Source of the DNA: Candidatus Photodesmus blepharonis
Lineage (GTDB): Bacteria > Pseudomonadota > Gammaproteobacteria > Enterobacterales > Vibrionaceae
Direction of reading: 5' to 3'
Assembly: GCF_000731795.2 (NCBI RefSeq)
Contig: NZ_JGVK01000001.1
Location: 48,243 to 112,242 of the forward strand
Length of the DNA: 64,000 nucleotides
Part shown: positions 1 to 10,175 of the stretch, piece by piece
Position numbering within the stretch: the first letter of the stretch is position 1
Layout of the letters: every line of letters begins with the position of its first letter
Made by a program: the position numbers and the translations under genes
Notes under the pieces: generated by a model
Databases searched by the model: none
Seen by the model: only the letters and a program-made list of their open reading frames with translations
What the model was told of the DNA's origin: nothing

Positions 1-1332
1 TTGAAATCGTTTAGTTTGCAATCACCAGCTTTAGGTGGTAGCGCTGGAACAGGTTTTGTTATCATACTTTTGGAAGATTTAAACAAACGTAATCTCACAA
101 TACATCAAGTATTAGAAAGAGTAAGTAAAGCGTTGATTGGTATTCCTGATGTACGTATATTCCCTTTCATACCAGGATTTAGAGGTAGTTTCAATGAACC
201 TGTACAATTTGTGCTTAGAGGTTCTGATTACGTAGAATTGAAAGAGATAGCAGAAGTTTTGAGGCATCAAGCAGAGATTTCTCCCTTTTTGGAAGGAGTT
301 AATGTCCATTATTCAGAAAAAACACCAGAATTAGTAGCAAGGATCAACAAGATACATGCAGCAGAATTAGGAATTCATGTTTCTGATATTGCTTCTACTT
401 TAGAAATTATGCTTGGTGGAAAAAATGAAACAACTTTTGTTGAACGTGGCATGGAATATGATGTTTACTTACGTGGTGATGAAAAGAATTTCAATAATGC
501 TATAGATCTAAGTAAAGTTTATATGCGTACGAGATCGGGTAAATTAGTTGTATTAAATACAGTAGTTAGTATGGAAGAGGTAGCATCGCCTGTTAGTTTA
601 CCTCACTATAACAAGCAAAAATCTATTACAGTGACAGCTAATATATCTAATGGTTTTACTCTTGGGGAAGCATTGCATTTTTTAGATAACCAGGTTATTA
701 AGGTATTACCAAGCGATATTTCGATGAGTTACTTTGGTGAATCTAAGGAATATAAGGAGAATAAATCAAATGTTTTAACAATATTTATTATCTCTTTATT
801 GGTAGCTTATTTAGTTCTTGCTGCGCAGTTTGAGAGTTTTATTAATCCATTGGTTGTTATGTTCACTGTTCCTACAGGAGTATTTGGTGGTTTTTTAGGC
901 TTATTCTTAATGAAGCAAGGACTTAACATTTATAGTCAGATTGGTATGATTATGTTGGTTGGTATGGTAACTAAGAATGGAATTTTGATAGTAGAGTTTG
1001 CCAATCAACTTCGTGATCGTGGAATTGAATTTGAGGAGGCTATTATTGATGCTGCAGTTCGTCGTTTGCGTCCAATTATGATGACTGCATTTACTACTAT
1101 CGCGGGTTCCATTCCGCTGATTTTATCAACAGGATCTGGTTATGAGAATCGTGTTGCAGTGGGTACAGTTATTTTCTTCGGTATGAGTTTCGCCACTCTG
1201 GTAACTTTATTTGTTATTCCTACAATGTATAGTTTGATCTCAGCATCTACACAATCACCTGGTCATATAGGAGCAAAGCTTCGAAAGGAGTTAAAAATGA
1301 TACAAAAGCATGAAGTACTTCCTTTTAAGTGA
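1..1332 (+). CDS. RND-family efflux transporter permease, C-terminal part (cut by window edge)
   Basis: This is the C-terminal 440 or so residues of an inner-membrane proton-driven RND pump of the AcrB/Mex type, whose full length is usually about 1,030 residues. The reading frame is open at base 1, so the true start lies upstream and the TTG at base 1 is not a start. Residues 1-245 match the second periplasmic porter and docking region. From about residue 257 there are hydrophobic helices, including the conserved stretch with GMIMLVGMVTKNGILIVEFA near 315-335 and RLRPIMMTA near 355, typical of TM10-TM11. Partner membrane-fusion protein and substrate cannot be seen here. A drug or bile efflux role is inferred from the family only. 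Confidence 0.85.
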   Translation: MKSFSLQSPALGGSAGTGFVIILLEDLNKRNLTIHQVLERVSKALIGIPDVRIFPFIPGFRGSFNEPVQFVLRGSDYVELKEIAEVLRHQAEISPFLEGVNVHYSEKTPELVARINKIHAAELGIHVSDIASTLEIMLGGKNETTFVERGMEYDVYLRGDEKNFNNAIDLSKVYMRTRSGKLVVLNTVVSMEEVASPVSLPHYNKQKSITVTANISNGFTLGEALHFLDNQVIKVLPSDISMSYFGESKEYKENKSNVLTIFIISLLVAYLVLAAQFESFINPLVVMFTVPTGVFGGFLGLFLMKQGLNIYSQIGMIMLVGMVTKNGILIVEFANQLRDRGIEFEEAIIDAAVRRLRPIMMTAFTTIAGSIPLILSTGSGYENRVAVGTVIFFGMSFATLVTLFVIPTMYSLISASTQSPGHIGAKLRKELKMIQKHEVLPFK

Positions 1333-1437
1333 AGAAATTCAGCTGGTTCTATGTTAAAATCGCAGAATTTGTAGTTCTTTTAAAGTAGTTATCGTTTTAA
1401 AATTTTACGTTAACGATATATATTAGGAGGTACTAGG

Positions 1438-2688
1438 ATGCTAAGACGTGATATGAACATCGCCGATTATGATCCCGAGTTATTTTCAGCTATTCAGAAG
1501 GAAACTCTCCGTCAGGAAGAACACATTGAGCTTATCGCTTCAGAGAATTACACAAGTCCACGCGTAATGGAAGCGCAAGGTTCGCAGTTGACGAATAAAT
1601 ATGCTGAAGGTTATTCAAAGAAACGTTATTACGGAGGTTGTGAATATGTTGACAGAATAGAAATGTTAGCGATTGAACGTGCGTGTCAACTCTTTGGTGC
1701 AGTATACGCAAACGTACAACCGCATTCTGGTTCTCAGGCCAATAATGCAGTCTACACAGCCTTATTAGAGGTTGGCGACACAATTTTAGGTATGGGATTG
1801 GCGTGTGGTGGTCATCTTACTCATGGTTCATCTGTAAACTTTTCTGGTAAACTTTATAATGTCATTTTTTATGGCGTCAATTCGGAAGGTCAGATTGATT
1901 ATCAAGAAGTAGAAGCCTTGTCTATCAAACATAAACCTAGGATGATAATAGGTGGTTTTTCGGCTTATTCTCAAATTTGTGATTGGAAGCTGATGCGTAA
2001 AATTGCTGATAAGGTAGGTGCCTATTTCTTTGCAGATATGGCACATGTTGCTGGTCTTGTAGCGACAGGAGTATACCCTAGCCCTGTACCGTATGCACAT
2101 GTAGTAACGAGCACTACACATAAAACGTTAGCTGGTCCTCGCGGTGGTCTCATTTTATCTAATGAAGATGAGAAATTACAAAAGAGACTGGACGCATCTG
2201 TGTTTCCTGGTACTCAAGGTGGTCCTTTAATGCACGTTATCGCTGGTAAAGCAGTAGCCTTTAAGGAAGCCATGGAACCCGAATTTAAAGAATACCAAAT
2301 TAGGGTTGTTGAAAATGCAAAAGTGATGGTTCGTGAGTTTTTAGCTCGTGGTTATAACGTTGTTTCTGGATCGACCACAAATCATTTATTTCTCGTTGAT
2401 TTAATTGATAAAGGTATTACAGGTAAAGATGCAGATAAAGCATTGGGTGAAGCCAATATTACTATAAATAAAAATTCCGTACCAAACGATCCACGTAGTC
2501 CGTTTGTTACTTCTGGTATTCGTATTGGTTCTTCTTCTATTACTCGTCGTGGCTGTAGAGAGAGAGATGTTCAGAAAATAGCAGGTTGGGTGTGCGATAT
2601 TCTTGATAATATCGGAGATCAACGTGTTATTAAAAGAATAAAGATGAGAGTACTAGAAATGTGCAAGCGATTCCCAGTGTACCTTTAA
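1438..2688 (+). CDS. glyA: Serine hydroxymethyltransferase
   Basis: A PLP enzyme that interconverts serine plus tetrahydrofolate with glycine plus 5,10-methylene-THF, the main one-carbon source for purines, thymidylate and methionine. The length of 416 residues is close to the family norm. The PLP lysine is Lys229 in [14 protein letters not shown], exactly the E. coli numbering, and the ELIASENY and SGIRIG motifs are intact. A strong AGGAGG Shine-Dalgarno sits about 8 bases before the ATG. It is separated from the upstream pump gene by about 105 bp and meets lipA tail to tail across a 30 bp gap. I see no glycine riboswitch upstream. Confidence 0.97.
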   Translation: MLRRDMNIADYDPELFSAIQKETLRQEEHIELIASENYTSPRVMEAQGSQLTNKYAEGYSKKRYYGGCEYVDRIEMLAIERACQLFGAVYANVQPHSGSQANNAVYTALLEVGDTILGMGLACGGHLTHGSSVNFSGKLYNVIFYGVNSEGQIDYQEVEALSIKHKPRMIIGGFSAYSQICDWKLMRKIADKVGAYFFADMAHVAGLVATGVYPSPVPYAHVVTSTTHKTLAGPRGGLILSNEDEKLQKRLDASVFPGTQGGPLMHVIAGKAVAFKEAMEPEFKEYQIRVVENAKVMVREFLARGYNVVSGSTTNHLFLVDLIDKGITGKDADKALGEANITINKNSVPNDPRSPFVTSGIRIGSSSITRRGCRERDVQKIAGWVCDILDNIGDQRVIKRIKMRVLEMCKRFPVYL

Positions 2689-2718
2689 TTCGATACAAGT
2701 TATTGAACAATCTTTTAT

Positions 2719-3660
2719 TTATCTAATTTGTATGCCTTTTGCTTGAAGATCGGCATGGTATGAGGATCGAACAAACGGTCCGCATGCAGCGTGAGTAAAC
2801 CCAATATCAATAGCAATTTTTCTTAGCTCTTCGAACTCTGATGGTGGGATATAGCGTTGGACGGGAAGGTGATCAGGACTCGGGGACAGATATTGACCTA
2901 AGGTGATCATAGTAACACTATGGGCACGCAGATCTTTAAGTACTTTAATAATTTCCTCTTTTTTTTCACCTAATCCCAGCATAAGTCCCGATTTTGTTGG
3001 AATATTTGGATTTTGCTTTTGGAACTTTTGTAAAAGCTCCAGTGATCCTTTATAGCTTGCGCCTGGGCGTGTTTTTTTATAAAAACGGGGAATTGTCTCT
3101 AAATTATGGTTAAAGATGTCTGGTGGATTTTTTTTAATTAGATTAAGCGCGACATTCACACAGCCGCGAAAGTCAGGTACTAGTATTTCAATTTTTATGC
3201 TTGGATTTAGCATGCGAATTTCTAGATTGCAATCAGAAAAGTGCTCTGCACCACCATCATGCAAGTCATCGCGAGCAACGGATGTAATCACTACATACTC
3301 TAATTTCATTTCTTTGATAGCTTGTGCTAGTTTTCTGGGTTCGCTGAGTTTTGCAGGCATAGGGCGGCCGTGAGCGACATCACAAAAAGGGCAACGACGT
3401 GTACAAATAGTACCAAGGATTAGAAAAGTAGCTACACCATGATTAAAGCATTCTACTAAATTTGGACAGGAAGCCTCTTCACATACTGAGTGAAGATTAT
3501 TTTTACGCATGACTAATTTTGTCTCATGAACGCGCTGACTATCTGAAGGAATTTTGATTTTCATCCATTTGGGTTTGCGAAGCACTTCTTTTGTTATTGA
3601 TAGATCTTTGATTGGAATCTTAACCTTAGCGTTTTTTTCTCTTTCGATCGGTTTTTTCAT
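2719..3660 (-). CDS. lipA: Lipoyl synthase
   Basis: A radical-SAM enzyme that inserts two sulfurs into octanoyl groups already attached to lipoyl domains (pyruvate and 2-oxoglutarate dehydrogenases, glycine cleavage H protein). Both iron-sulfur clusters are readable: the auxiliary cluster cysteines C60, C65 and C71 (C-x4-C-x5-C) and the radical-SAM triad C86-x3-C90-x2-C93. The C-terminal RSSYHAD near residue 302 carries the serine that ligates the auxiliary cluster. At 313 residues it is normal length. It lies just downstream of lipB on the same strand, 38 bp away, so the two steps of lipoate synthesis are probably co-transcribed. Confidence 0.97.
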   Translation of the reverse strand: MKKPIEREKNAKVKIPIKDLSITKEVLRKPKWMKIKIPSDSQRVHETKLVMRKNNLHSVCEEASCPNLVECFNHGVATFLILGTICTRRCPFCDVAHGRPMPAKLSEPRKLAQAIKEMKLEYVVITSVARDDLHDGGAEHFSDCNLEIRMLNPSIKIEILVPDFRGCVNVALNLIKKNPPDIFNHNLETIPRFYKKTRPGASYKGSLELLQKFQKQNPNIPTKSGLMLGLGEKKEEIIKVLKDLRAHSVTMITLGQYLSPSPDHLPVQRYIPPSEFEELRKIAIDIGFTHAACGPFVRSSYHADLQAKGIQIR

Positions 3661-3698
3661 ACTTTAATTATTTTCGTAATTAATTTGGCGGTTACTAA

Positions 3699-4340
3699 TT
3701 AGTTTATTTGTAAAATATTTTTATAGTCAAGCAATAAAATCAATTCCTTAATCAATTGTTTTTCAACTAATTTTACTTGTTTAGGTCCACCTAAGTCACT
3801 CACCTGTATCATCTTCATTCCTTGATAACCGCACGGATTAATACCTAAAAAAGGAGCTAAGTCCATGTTAATATTCAGTGCTAACCCGTGAAACGAACAC
3901 CCATTTCGAATACGCAAAGCTAGAGAGCAAATTTTTTGGTTCTTAACATATACACCAGGTGAGTCAGGTTTTGACGCTGAGTGGATATTGTATGTTTTTA
4001 AAGTATTAATTACTAGATTTTCTATATGTGTGATGAAATTCCGAACACCTAATTTTTTTCGATTGAGGTCAATGAGAAAGTAGACGATTAGCTGTCCTGG
4101 AGCGTGATAAGTAACTTGACCACCGCGATCACTTTGAAAGACCGGGATTTTACCCGTATCGAGAAGATGTTCAGTTTTACCTGCTTGACCTTGAGTAAAA
4201 ACAGGTTGATGTTCTAGTAGCCATATTTCATCTCGACTTTTATTTGTACGATTATTAGTGAATGTGTGCATAGCTTGTAAAACATGTTCGTATTCCTGCT
4301 GACCTAATCTTTTTATTACAAGCTGGTTTTCTATATTCAT
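3699..4340 (-). CDS. lipB: Octanoyl-ACP:protein N-octanoyltransferase
   Basis: Transfers octanoate from acyl carrier protein to the lysine of lipoyl domains, the step before LipA. The conserved [13 protein letters not shown] block is at about 72-84. The catalytic pair is present as Lys136 (in [10 protein letters not shown]) and Cys170 (in [10 protein letters not shown]), matching E. coli K135/C169. The 213-residue length is typical. It lies in the conserved order dacA-ybeD-lipB-lipA. The retained lipAB pair indicates de novo lipoylation rather than scavenging, although a lipoate ligase elsewhere cannot be excluded. Confidence 0.97.
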   Translation of the reverse strand: MNIENQLVIKRLGQQEYEHVLQAMHTFTNNRTNKSRDEIWLLEHQPVFTQGQAGKTEHLLDTGKIPVFQSDRGGQVTYHAPGQLIVYFLIDLNRKKLGVRNFITHIENLVINTLKTYNIHSASKPDSPGVYVKNQKICSLALRIRNGCSFHGLALNINMDLAPFLGINPCGYQGMKMIQVSDLGGPKQVKLVEKQLIKELILLLDYKNILQIN

Positions 4341-4422
4341 GATCTGTTATTTACAAGAAAGCATCATTGTAAAATAGAACAGTTCTGATGAGTTCACAAG
4401 AAGTATGTAAGTTTTTTTTCTT

Positions 4423-4680
4423 TTACAAAACCATGCGAACGATATCTATTGCCGCTAGCTCTGCATATAGGGTTTCTATCTGTTTAATTGATGTTGCGGT
4501 AATCTTGATAGAAACTGCATAGTAATTACCTTTGGCACTTGATTTCACTATTGGTTTGTAGGATCCTGGAGCGTGCCGTTGAGTAATTTCTAAAATTAAT
4601 TTTATTAGAGCAGGTTTTGAATCCCCTATTACCTTATAGGTGAAATCACAAGGGAATTGGAGTAAGTCTTTCAATTTCAT
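4423..4680 (-). CDS. ybeD: YbeD-family protein (DUF493/UPF0250)
   Basis: A small 85-residue protein that matches the YbeD family in length and in the pattern [20 protein letters not shown] at the N-terminus followed by a beta-alpha ACT-like fold. Its position between dacA and lipB is the classical one. The biochemical role is not firmly established; regulatory or allosteric roles in lipoate or amino-acid metabolism have been suggested from its ACT-like fold. Persistence in a reduced genome suggests it is useful, but nothing in the sequence gives a reaction. Confidence 0.92.
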   Translation of the reverse strand: MKLKDLLQFPCDFTYKVIGDSKPALIKLILEITQRHAPGSYKPIVKSSAKGNYYAVSIKITATSIKQIETLYAELAAIDIVRMVL

Positions 4681-4777
4681 ATTTTTTTATTGACGTCTAT
4701 TATTAGGAGAATTCCATTTAATAGTTTCCTTTAAGAGTACTATAACGATAGTAAGCAAAAATGAATAAAGTTTTTTT

Positions 4778-5962
4778 CTAGAAATGGAAAAAAGATTTGA
4801 ATATAAGAACAATATAATCCCAAAAACAGCTAAATAATCCACCTTCCTCTACGCTTTTTAGAGCTAAAAGTGAGTATTCAGCAATATTCTTGTCATCTAA
4901 TTGGTAGTATACCTTGCCGACTACATCTCCTTTCGAAATTGGTGCTTCAAGTTCTTTTTCAAGTATGAAGCTTGCTTTTAAATTTTTCGCTTGACCACGA
5001 GGTAACGTCACGTAAGTGTCTTGATTAACGCCAAGAGTAATGGTATCTTCGTTACCCATCCAAATTTTTTCTTGAACAAGAGCTTCACCTGCCTTGTGTG
5101 GTGAAACTGTCTCAAAAAAACGAAAACCGTAGCTTAGTAGTTTTTTGCTCTCAAATTTACGAGTATTAGAACTTTTGCTACCCATAACAACAGCAATCAA
5201 ACGCATCTCCCCTTCAGTAGCGGAACTCAATAGATTATAACCTGAATTTTTAGTATGACCAGTTTTAACGCCATCTACATTCATACTTTTATCCCAAAGT
5301 AAGCTATTCCTATTGTATTGAGTTATGCCATTATAAGTAAATTTTTTTTCTGAATAGATAGGATATTCTTTTGGAAGATCTCGAATTAAAGCTGAAGCAA
5401 GCAGCGCCATATCGTATGGTGTTGAATATAGCTTTGGATCATCTAAACCATGTACATTAGTAAAGTTAGTGTTGGTCATACCAATGCTGTTAGCCCAAGA
5501 ATTCATTAAACTAACGAACGCATCTTCAGAACCAGCAATGTGTTCTGCCATTGCAACGCAAGCATCGTTTCCAGATTGAATAATAATCCCACGATTAAGT
5601 TCTTTTACTTTTACTTTGTTTCCAACTTCGATAAACATCTTAGAAGAATCAGGAAAATTTTTAGACCATGCATTTTGACTAATGACAACGTTATCCTCAG
5701 GAGAGATCTTGCCATGTACAAGCTCCTGACCAATGATGTAACTAGTCATAATTTTAGTCAAGCTCGCAGGAGATAGCTTGCGATGCATCTCCTTTTCAGT
5801 TAGTACTTTACCTGAATGATAATCGATCAGCACATAGCCTTTTGCTCCAATTTTTGGAGCATCTGGAATAACAATAGGAGGGTTTATAGCAAGGGTTTCC
5901 GGTATTCTACAAATGGAGATAAAAACAGTAAAAAAAGATATAATCAACGTCGTTTTTTTCAT
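4778..5962 (-). CDS. dacA: D-alanyl-D-alanine carboxypeptidase (PBP5 class)
   Basis: A periplasmic low-molecular-weight penicillin-binding protein that trims the terminal D-Ala from peptidoglycan stem peptides. I place the start at the ATG at 5962 because it begins a clean Sec signal peptide (MKKTT then a hydrophobic core); an upstream in-frame start at 5995 would add 11 residues before it. Counted from 5995, the active-site motifs are S78-L-T-K81, S141-G-N143 and K244-T-G246. The extreme C-terminus (FWDYIVLIFKSFFHF) is the amphipathic membrane anchor typical of PBP5/6. It sits downstream of rlpA in the elongation cluster. Confidence 0.95.
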   Translation of the reverse strand: MKKTTLIISFFTVFISICRIPETLAINPPIVIPDAPKIGAKGYVLIDYHSGKVLTEKEMHRKLSPASLTKIMTSYIIGQELVHGKISPEDNVVISQNAWSKNFPDSSKMFIEVGNKVKVKELNRGIIIQSGNDACVAMAEHIAGSEDAFVSLMNSWANSIGMTNTNFTNVHGLDDPKLYSTPYDMALLASALIRDLPKEYPIYSEKKFTYNGITQYNRNSLLWDKSMNVDGVKTGHTKNSGYNLLSSATEGEMRLIAVVMGSKSSNTRKFESKKLLSYGFRFFETVSPHKAGEALVQEKIWMGNEDTITLGVNQDTYVTLPRGQAKNLKASFILEKELEAPISKGDVVGKVYYQLDDKNIAEYSLLALKSVEEGGLFSCFWDYIVLIFKSFFHF

Positions 5963-6040
5963 AATAAGCAGAAGTTTATATTGAATCGTATACATTTACC
6001 AGTAAATTTACCCAAAATAGTTTATTTATTGGATGTTGAA

Positions 6041-6817
6041 TTATTGTATCATTCTGACGAATGAAGAATTGTAGCCTAGTAGTTTAGCTTTTTTTAATTT
6101 TTTTTTGGCTAGCGTAAGATCTGAGAATGGGCCTAAAAGTACCTGGTGAATTTTATTCTGACTATTAACAAAAACATTTACCGATAACTTTTTATTTAAA
6201 TCTTTAACTAAAACTTGAGACCGATCTATAGACTCTAGAGAGGCTACCTGAACCGCATAATTAAAGGCGTTTTGGTTCCCTTCAGAAGCTTTGCTTACAG
6301 TAATCACTTCAATAGCCACATTGGCAGTACCTGGTCCTATTATATCTAATTTGCGCGCAGCTGCATAGCTTAAATCGATAATTCGGTTGTCGTGGAATGG
6401 ACCACGATCATTTACACGTACAACAGCTACTTTGTTGTTATCAGTATTGATGATTTTCACATAGATTGGAATCGGTAATGTTTTGTGTGCTGCAGACATT
6501 GAATACATGTCATATATCTCGCCATTTGCAGTCAAATGCCCATGAAATTTTTTTCCATACCAAGAAGCTTTTCCTTTTTCTTTAAAACCTTGTACACTTT
6601 CAACAATGACATAATCATTACCATGCAGAGTATAATTTTGGTTTCCACCTAGGCTGTATGGTTCATACCGTGGTGTAGCATCTTTAGTGTTTGCTACTGG
6701 AATAATTTTTTGAGGAGCAGAATCGTGTTTAACATTATAACGGCTTACAGAAGAACAACAACTCGTTAGTATGATAGTACTTCCAATGATAAATAAAAAA
6801 TGCTGTTTTTTCATCAA
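6041..6817 (-). CDS. rlpA: Septal-ring lytic transglycosylase RlpA, lipoprotein
   Basis: An outer-membrane lipoprotein that cleaves denuded (peptide-free) glycan strands during cell separation. The lipobox ends at Cys20 (LTSC). A double-psi beta-barrel at about 80-145 contains Glu100, Asp103 and His111. Their spacing (+3, +11) equals that of the catalytic E120, D123 and H131 of Pseudomonas RlpA, so activity is likely retained. A SPOR domain at about 185-258 would target it to septal glycan. It begins directly after the rodA stop, so the two genes are translationally adjacent. Confidence 0.95.
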   Translation of the reverse strand: MMKKQHFLFIIGSTIILTSCCSSVSRYNVKHDSAPQKIIPVANTKDATPRYEPYSLGGNQNYTLHGNDYVIVESVQGFKEKGKASWYGKKFHGHLTANGEIYDMYSMSAAHKTLPIPIYVKIINTDNNKVAVVRVNDRGPFHDNRIIDLSYAAARKLDIIGPGTANVAIEVITVSKASEGNQNAFNYAVQVASLESIDRSQVLVKDLNKKLSVNVFVNSQNKIHQVLLGPFSDLTLAKKKLKKAKLLGYNSSFVRMIQ

Positions 6818-7942
6818 TCATGTGACCTTTGAGAAGGCTTTTCTATGAGTATGTATGGACATCAGAACCCCGAAACTAGCCATCAAAGTTACCATTGATG
6901 TCCCTCCATAACTGATTAAGGGGAGAGGAATACCAACAACGGGCAAAATTCCACTAACCATACCAATGTTAACAAATATGTAAACAAAAAAGCTTAAAAC
7001 TATACTACCAGCCATCATACGACCAAAAGCAGTTTGTACGTCGCTTGCCAAAGATAATCCACGACCGATAATAAACAGGTAGATTGATAGAAGAATTAAA
7101 ATACCAATGAGTCCCCATTCTTCAGCAATTACCGCAAAAATAAAATCTGTGTGACGTTCCGGTAGAAATTCTAATTGCGATTGAGTTCCTTCTAGCCATC
7201 CCTTACCCGAAATACCACCCGAACCAATCGCAATTTTGCTTTGAATGATATGGTAACCTGAACCAAGAGGGTCAGATTCAGGATTAAATAAAGTTCTTAC
7301 GCGTGCTTTTTGATATTCATGCATACAGAAAAACCAAAAAATTGGAATCAATGCGCTAATAGCCAATATGGAAAAAGAAATAACTTTCCACCTAATACCT
7401 GAAAGGAAGATAACAAAAATTCCTGAGGTAGCGATAAGCATGGCAGTACCTAAGTCAGGTTGTTTTGCTATTAGAATGGTGGGAACCAGTAGCATCATTA
7501 AGGAAAATATCAAAGTTTGAAACGTCGGTGGAAAAGAACTTTTATTTCCTATAAAGCGAGCAATCATAAGAGGTACTGCAAGCTTCAATAGTTCTGATGG
7601 TTGAAATCGAATAAAACCTAGGTTAAGCCAGCGTTGAGCACCTTTTGAAGCTTCACCCCAAAAAAGTACACTGAATAACAGGGCGATACCACAGAAAAAT
7701 ACTAATGGTGCAAGTGATTCATAAGTTCTTGGTGGAATTTGTGCTGCGAAAAGCATGATCCCAATCGATAATAGCATACGTACAATCTGGCGATCTCTCA
7801 TAGCTGAATTTTGACCGCTAGCACTGTATATCACAATGAGACCGAAAATCATAAGCGTAAGAATTCCAATTAACAGAGGCAAGTCGATATGTAGATGCTG
7901 AAAAAATACTCGATTATGGATTTTTAATGAGTTGTATCGCAT
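6818..7942 (-). CDS. rodA: Peptidoglycan glycosyltransferase RodA (SEDS)
   Basis: The ten-helix SEDS polymerase of the elongasome, which builds lateral-wall glycan together with PBP2. At 374 residues it is normal length. Conserved blocks are visible: KQPDLGTA at about 162-169, PERHTDFIFAVIAEEWGLIG at about 262-281, which includes the catalytic-region aspartate, and the C-terminal GIPLPLISYGGTS. It is flanked by mrdA (PBP2) 19 bp upstream and rlpA immediately downstream, the standard mrdAB-rlpA-dacA arrangement. Retention of RodA/PBP2 implies a rod-shaped cell, or at least lateral wall growth. Confidence 0.97.
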   Translation of the reverse strand: MRYNSLKIHNRVFFQHLHIDLPLLIGILTLMIFGLIVIYSASGQNSAMRDRQIVRMLLSIGIMLFAAQIPPRTYESLAPLVFFCGIALLFSVLFWGEASKGAQRWLNLGFIRFQPSELLKLAVPLMIARFIGNKSSFPPTFQTLIFSLMMLLVPTILIAKQPDLGTAMLIATSGIFVIFLSGIRWKVISFSILAISALIPIFWFFCMHEYQKARVRTLFNPESDPLGSGYHIIQSKIAIGSGGISGKGWLEGTQSQLEFLPERHTDFIFAVIAEEWGLIGILILLSIYLFIIGRGLSLASDVQTAFGRMMAGSIVLSFFVYIFVNIGMVSGILPVVGIPLPLISYGGTSMVTLMASFGVLMSIHTHRKAFSKVT

Positions 7943-7961
7943 TATTTATTTTTCCTTTTGA

Positions 7962-9830
7962 CTAGATACCTAAAATAGCACGATCAAGCACTTTTCTGAC
8001 AAATGGTGCACCTTGAGTAGAGCCTCCTCCAGCATTTTCTAAAACTACAGTAACAACAAATTGAGGTTTATCAAAAGGAGCAAAACCAGTAAATAAAGCA
8101 TGGTCACGTAAATGTTCTTTTAACTCCTTAGCATTATATTCTCCATTCTCACCTAAGCCAAATACTTGCGCAGTACCAGATTTACCAGCACTGATATATT
8201 TTGCATCTTTAAACGAATGTCTAGCTGTCCCTTTTTCTCCATGATTTACTAGTCTCATTCCATTAGCTGCAATATTCCAATATTGCTCTTCTACTCCTGT
8301 CATTGTAGTATCAATTTCGATATTAGCTTGTTGAAAATCAAAATGATTGCTATGGTCAATGGTGGCCCGCAACAAATGAGGAGTCACCACTTTTCCATGA
8401 TTAATCAATATTGAGGTTGCTTGAGAAATTTGTATTAAAGTTGCAGTCCAGTAACCTTGCCCAATACCAACAGGTATAGTATCTCCTTGATACCATGGTG
8501 TATGATAACGAGACATTTTCCACTCTCGAGTTGGCATATTGGCTTTGCTTTCTTCATAAATATCGATTCCGGTATATTTGCCAAAGCCAAACATCATCAT
8601 CCATTGAGAAATGCGATCAATACCCATTCTGTAAGCCACTTGATAGAAGAATGTGTCCACTGATTCTTCAATAGCCTTAGAAACGTTGACTTTTCCATGT
8701 CCCCAACGTAACCAATCTCGAAATGGTTTTGTTTTTGAATTTGGAATACGCCAATAACCAGGATCGTTACGAGTAGTATTAGGTGTAATCACGCCTTCTT
8801 GTAATGCGGCGACCGACATAAATGGTTTGATTGTAGAAGCTGGGGGATAAATACTGAGCGTTGCTCGATTTACTAGTGGACGATTTTTATTGTTAAGTAG
8901 TGCGTTATATGTTTCGCTCGAAATGCCATGAACAAATGAATTTGGATCATAACTTGGACTTGAAACCATGGCTAGTATACTATTATCCTTGGGGTCCAAT
9001 ATTATGGCGGAGCCTCTACGTCCATTGAGTAGTTTGTAGACATATAATTGAAGGTCAATATCTAGGTTTAAAACAATATCTTTTCCTGGGATAGGAGGGA
9101 CGTATTTTAAGGTGCGGATAATTCGTCCACGACTGTTCACTTCTACTTCTTGGTAACCTGGAGTTCCGTGCAGAAGATCCTCGTAATACCGTTCAATTCC
9201 AAGCTTTCCGATATCTTGTGTTGCTTGATAATTAGTCTCTTTCCCTTCGAGTACTAATTTTTTCATATCTTGATCATTGATCTGAGAAACATAACCGATG
9301 ACATGAGTAAGTCCTTTACCATATGGATAGTAACGTTTCAGATAAGCGTTCACTGAAACTCCAGGGTATTTATGTTGATTAACAGAAAACTTTGCAACTT
9401 GTTTTGGATTTAATTGAGTGAGTAAAGGTATGGATTTAAATCGGCGAGTTTGGTAGCGTTCTTTTTCGAAGGCTTCAATATGTTTTGTGGTGATTTGGGG
9501 TATCATCTGTTGTTGTTTGGTTATGGTACACTCCATATCTTTAACTTTTTCTGGTACAATCTCTAAGTTGAAGATGGGACGATTTTCAGCAAGTAAATTG
9601 CCGTTTCGATCAAAAATCAAGCCTCGGTTTGGTGCGATAGGAAGGACTTTAATTCTGTTGCTGTTAGAACGTGTTTTATAATTTTGATGTTGATTGATCT
9701 GAATATCGTACAGATTTACGATTAATATGCCTGTCATAATAACAACAGAAACAAAGGCGATTAAAGCACGATTTTTGAACAAGCGCAACTCCGCTCCATA
9801 ATCACGAATTTTATTAGGTTTATATGACAT
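7962..9830 (-). CDS. mrdA: Penicillin-binding protein 2 (peptidoglycan transpeptidase)
   Basis: The elongation-specific transpeptidase that works with RodA. I choose the ATG at 9830 (622 residues; MSYKPNKIRDY) over an upstream one at 9890. It gives the usual short cytoplasmic tail before the single membrane anchor (about 22-42) and puts the active-site serine at 332, close to E. coli S330. Motifs are S332-T-I-K335, S-V-D in EESVDTFFY, and K-S-G in AGKSGTAQV. The PBP dimerisation domain precedes the transpeptidase domain. Upstream, the usual rlmH and rsfS genes are missing. Confidence 0.95.
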   Translation of the reverse strand: MSYKPNKIRDYGAELRLFKNRALIAFVSVVIMTGILIVNLYDIQINQHQNYKTRSNSNRIKVLPIAPNRGLIFDRNGNLLAENRPIFNLEIVPEKVKDMECTITKQQQMIPQITTKHIEAFEKERYQTRRFKSIPLLTQLNPKQVAKFSVNQHKYPGVSVNAYLKRYYPYGKGLTHVIGYVSQINDQDMKKLVLEGKETNYQATQDIGKLGIERYYEDLLHGTPGYQEVEVNSRGRIIRTLKYVPPIPGKDIVLNLDIDLQLYVYKLLNGRRGSAIILDPKDNSILAMVSSPSYDPNSFVHGISSETYNALLNNKNRPLVNRATLSIYPPASTIKPFMSVAALQEGVITPNTTRNDPGYWRIPNSKTKPFRDWLRWGHGKVNVSKAIEESVDTFFYQVAYRMGIDRISQWMMMFGFGKYTGIDIYEESKANMPTREWKMSRYHTPWYQGDTIPVGIGQGYWTATLIQISQATSILINHGKVVTPHLLRATIDHSNHFDFQQANIEIDTTMTGVEEQYWNIAANGMRLVNHGEKGTARHSFKDAKYISAGKSGTAQVFGLGENGEYNAKELKEHLRDHALFTGFAPFDKPQFVVTVVLENAGGGSTQGAPFVRKVLDRAILGI

Positions 9831-10175
9831 ATAAGTTATCTCATTCAGATATCTGATTATTGTATTCAAACATTTCATGTACTGATACAAATCTTTCTTG
9901 TTGAGCTACTGGCATGGCTTAGCCTTTTTATATAAAAACTGGATTGAGTTTCAAAGTTGGTAACTTTTAAATTGATATTTTCACGTGATATTTGAGTTTT
10001 CTGTCGATAAACGTTCTTAACTGTTTCTTCGTTAATATTACGATTCTAATTTAAGGTTTTAACTTTCTGAATCATACATGATTTGCTATTTAATGAAAAA
10101 ATATTTTTTTAAGCTTTTGAGTTGTTTGGGATTTTTCACTAATTTAGTTTTAAATAGCTTTTTTAGGTTATGAAA
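9831..10175. other. Gene-poor gap where nadD-rsfS-rlmH would be expected
   Basis: A stretch of about 345 bp between mrdA and holA with no open frame of useful length in either direction. In vibrios and enterics this interval holds nadD, rsfS and rlmH. I could not recognise remnants of any of the three, so deletion rather than fresh pseudogenisation is likely. It presumably contains a promoter for mrdA-rodA, but I cannot point to one with confidence. Confidence 0.5.

Noticed and set aside
1333..1437. Glycine riboswitch before glyA
   Set aside because: The gap is only about 105 bp and lacks the tandem aptamer pattern.
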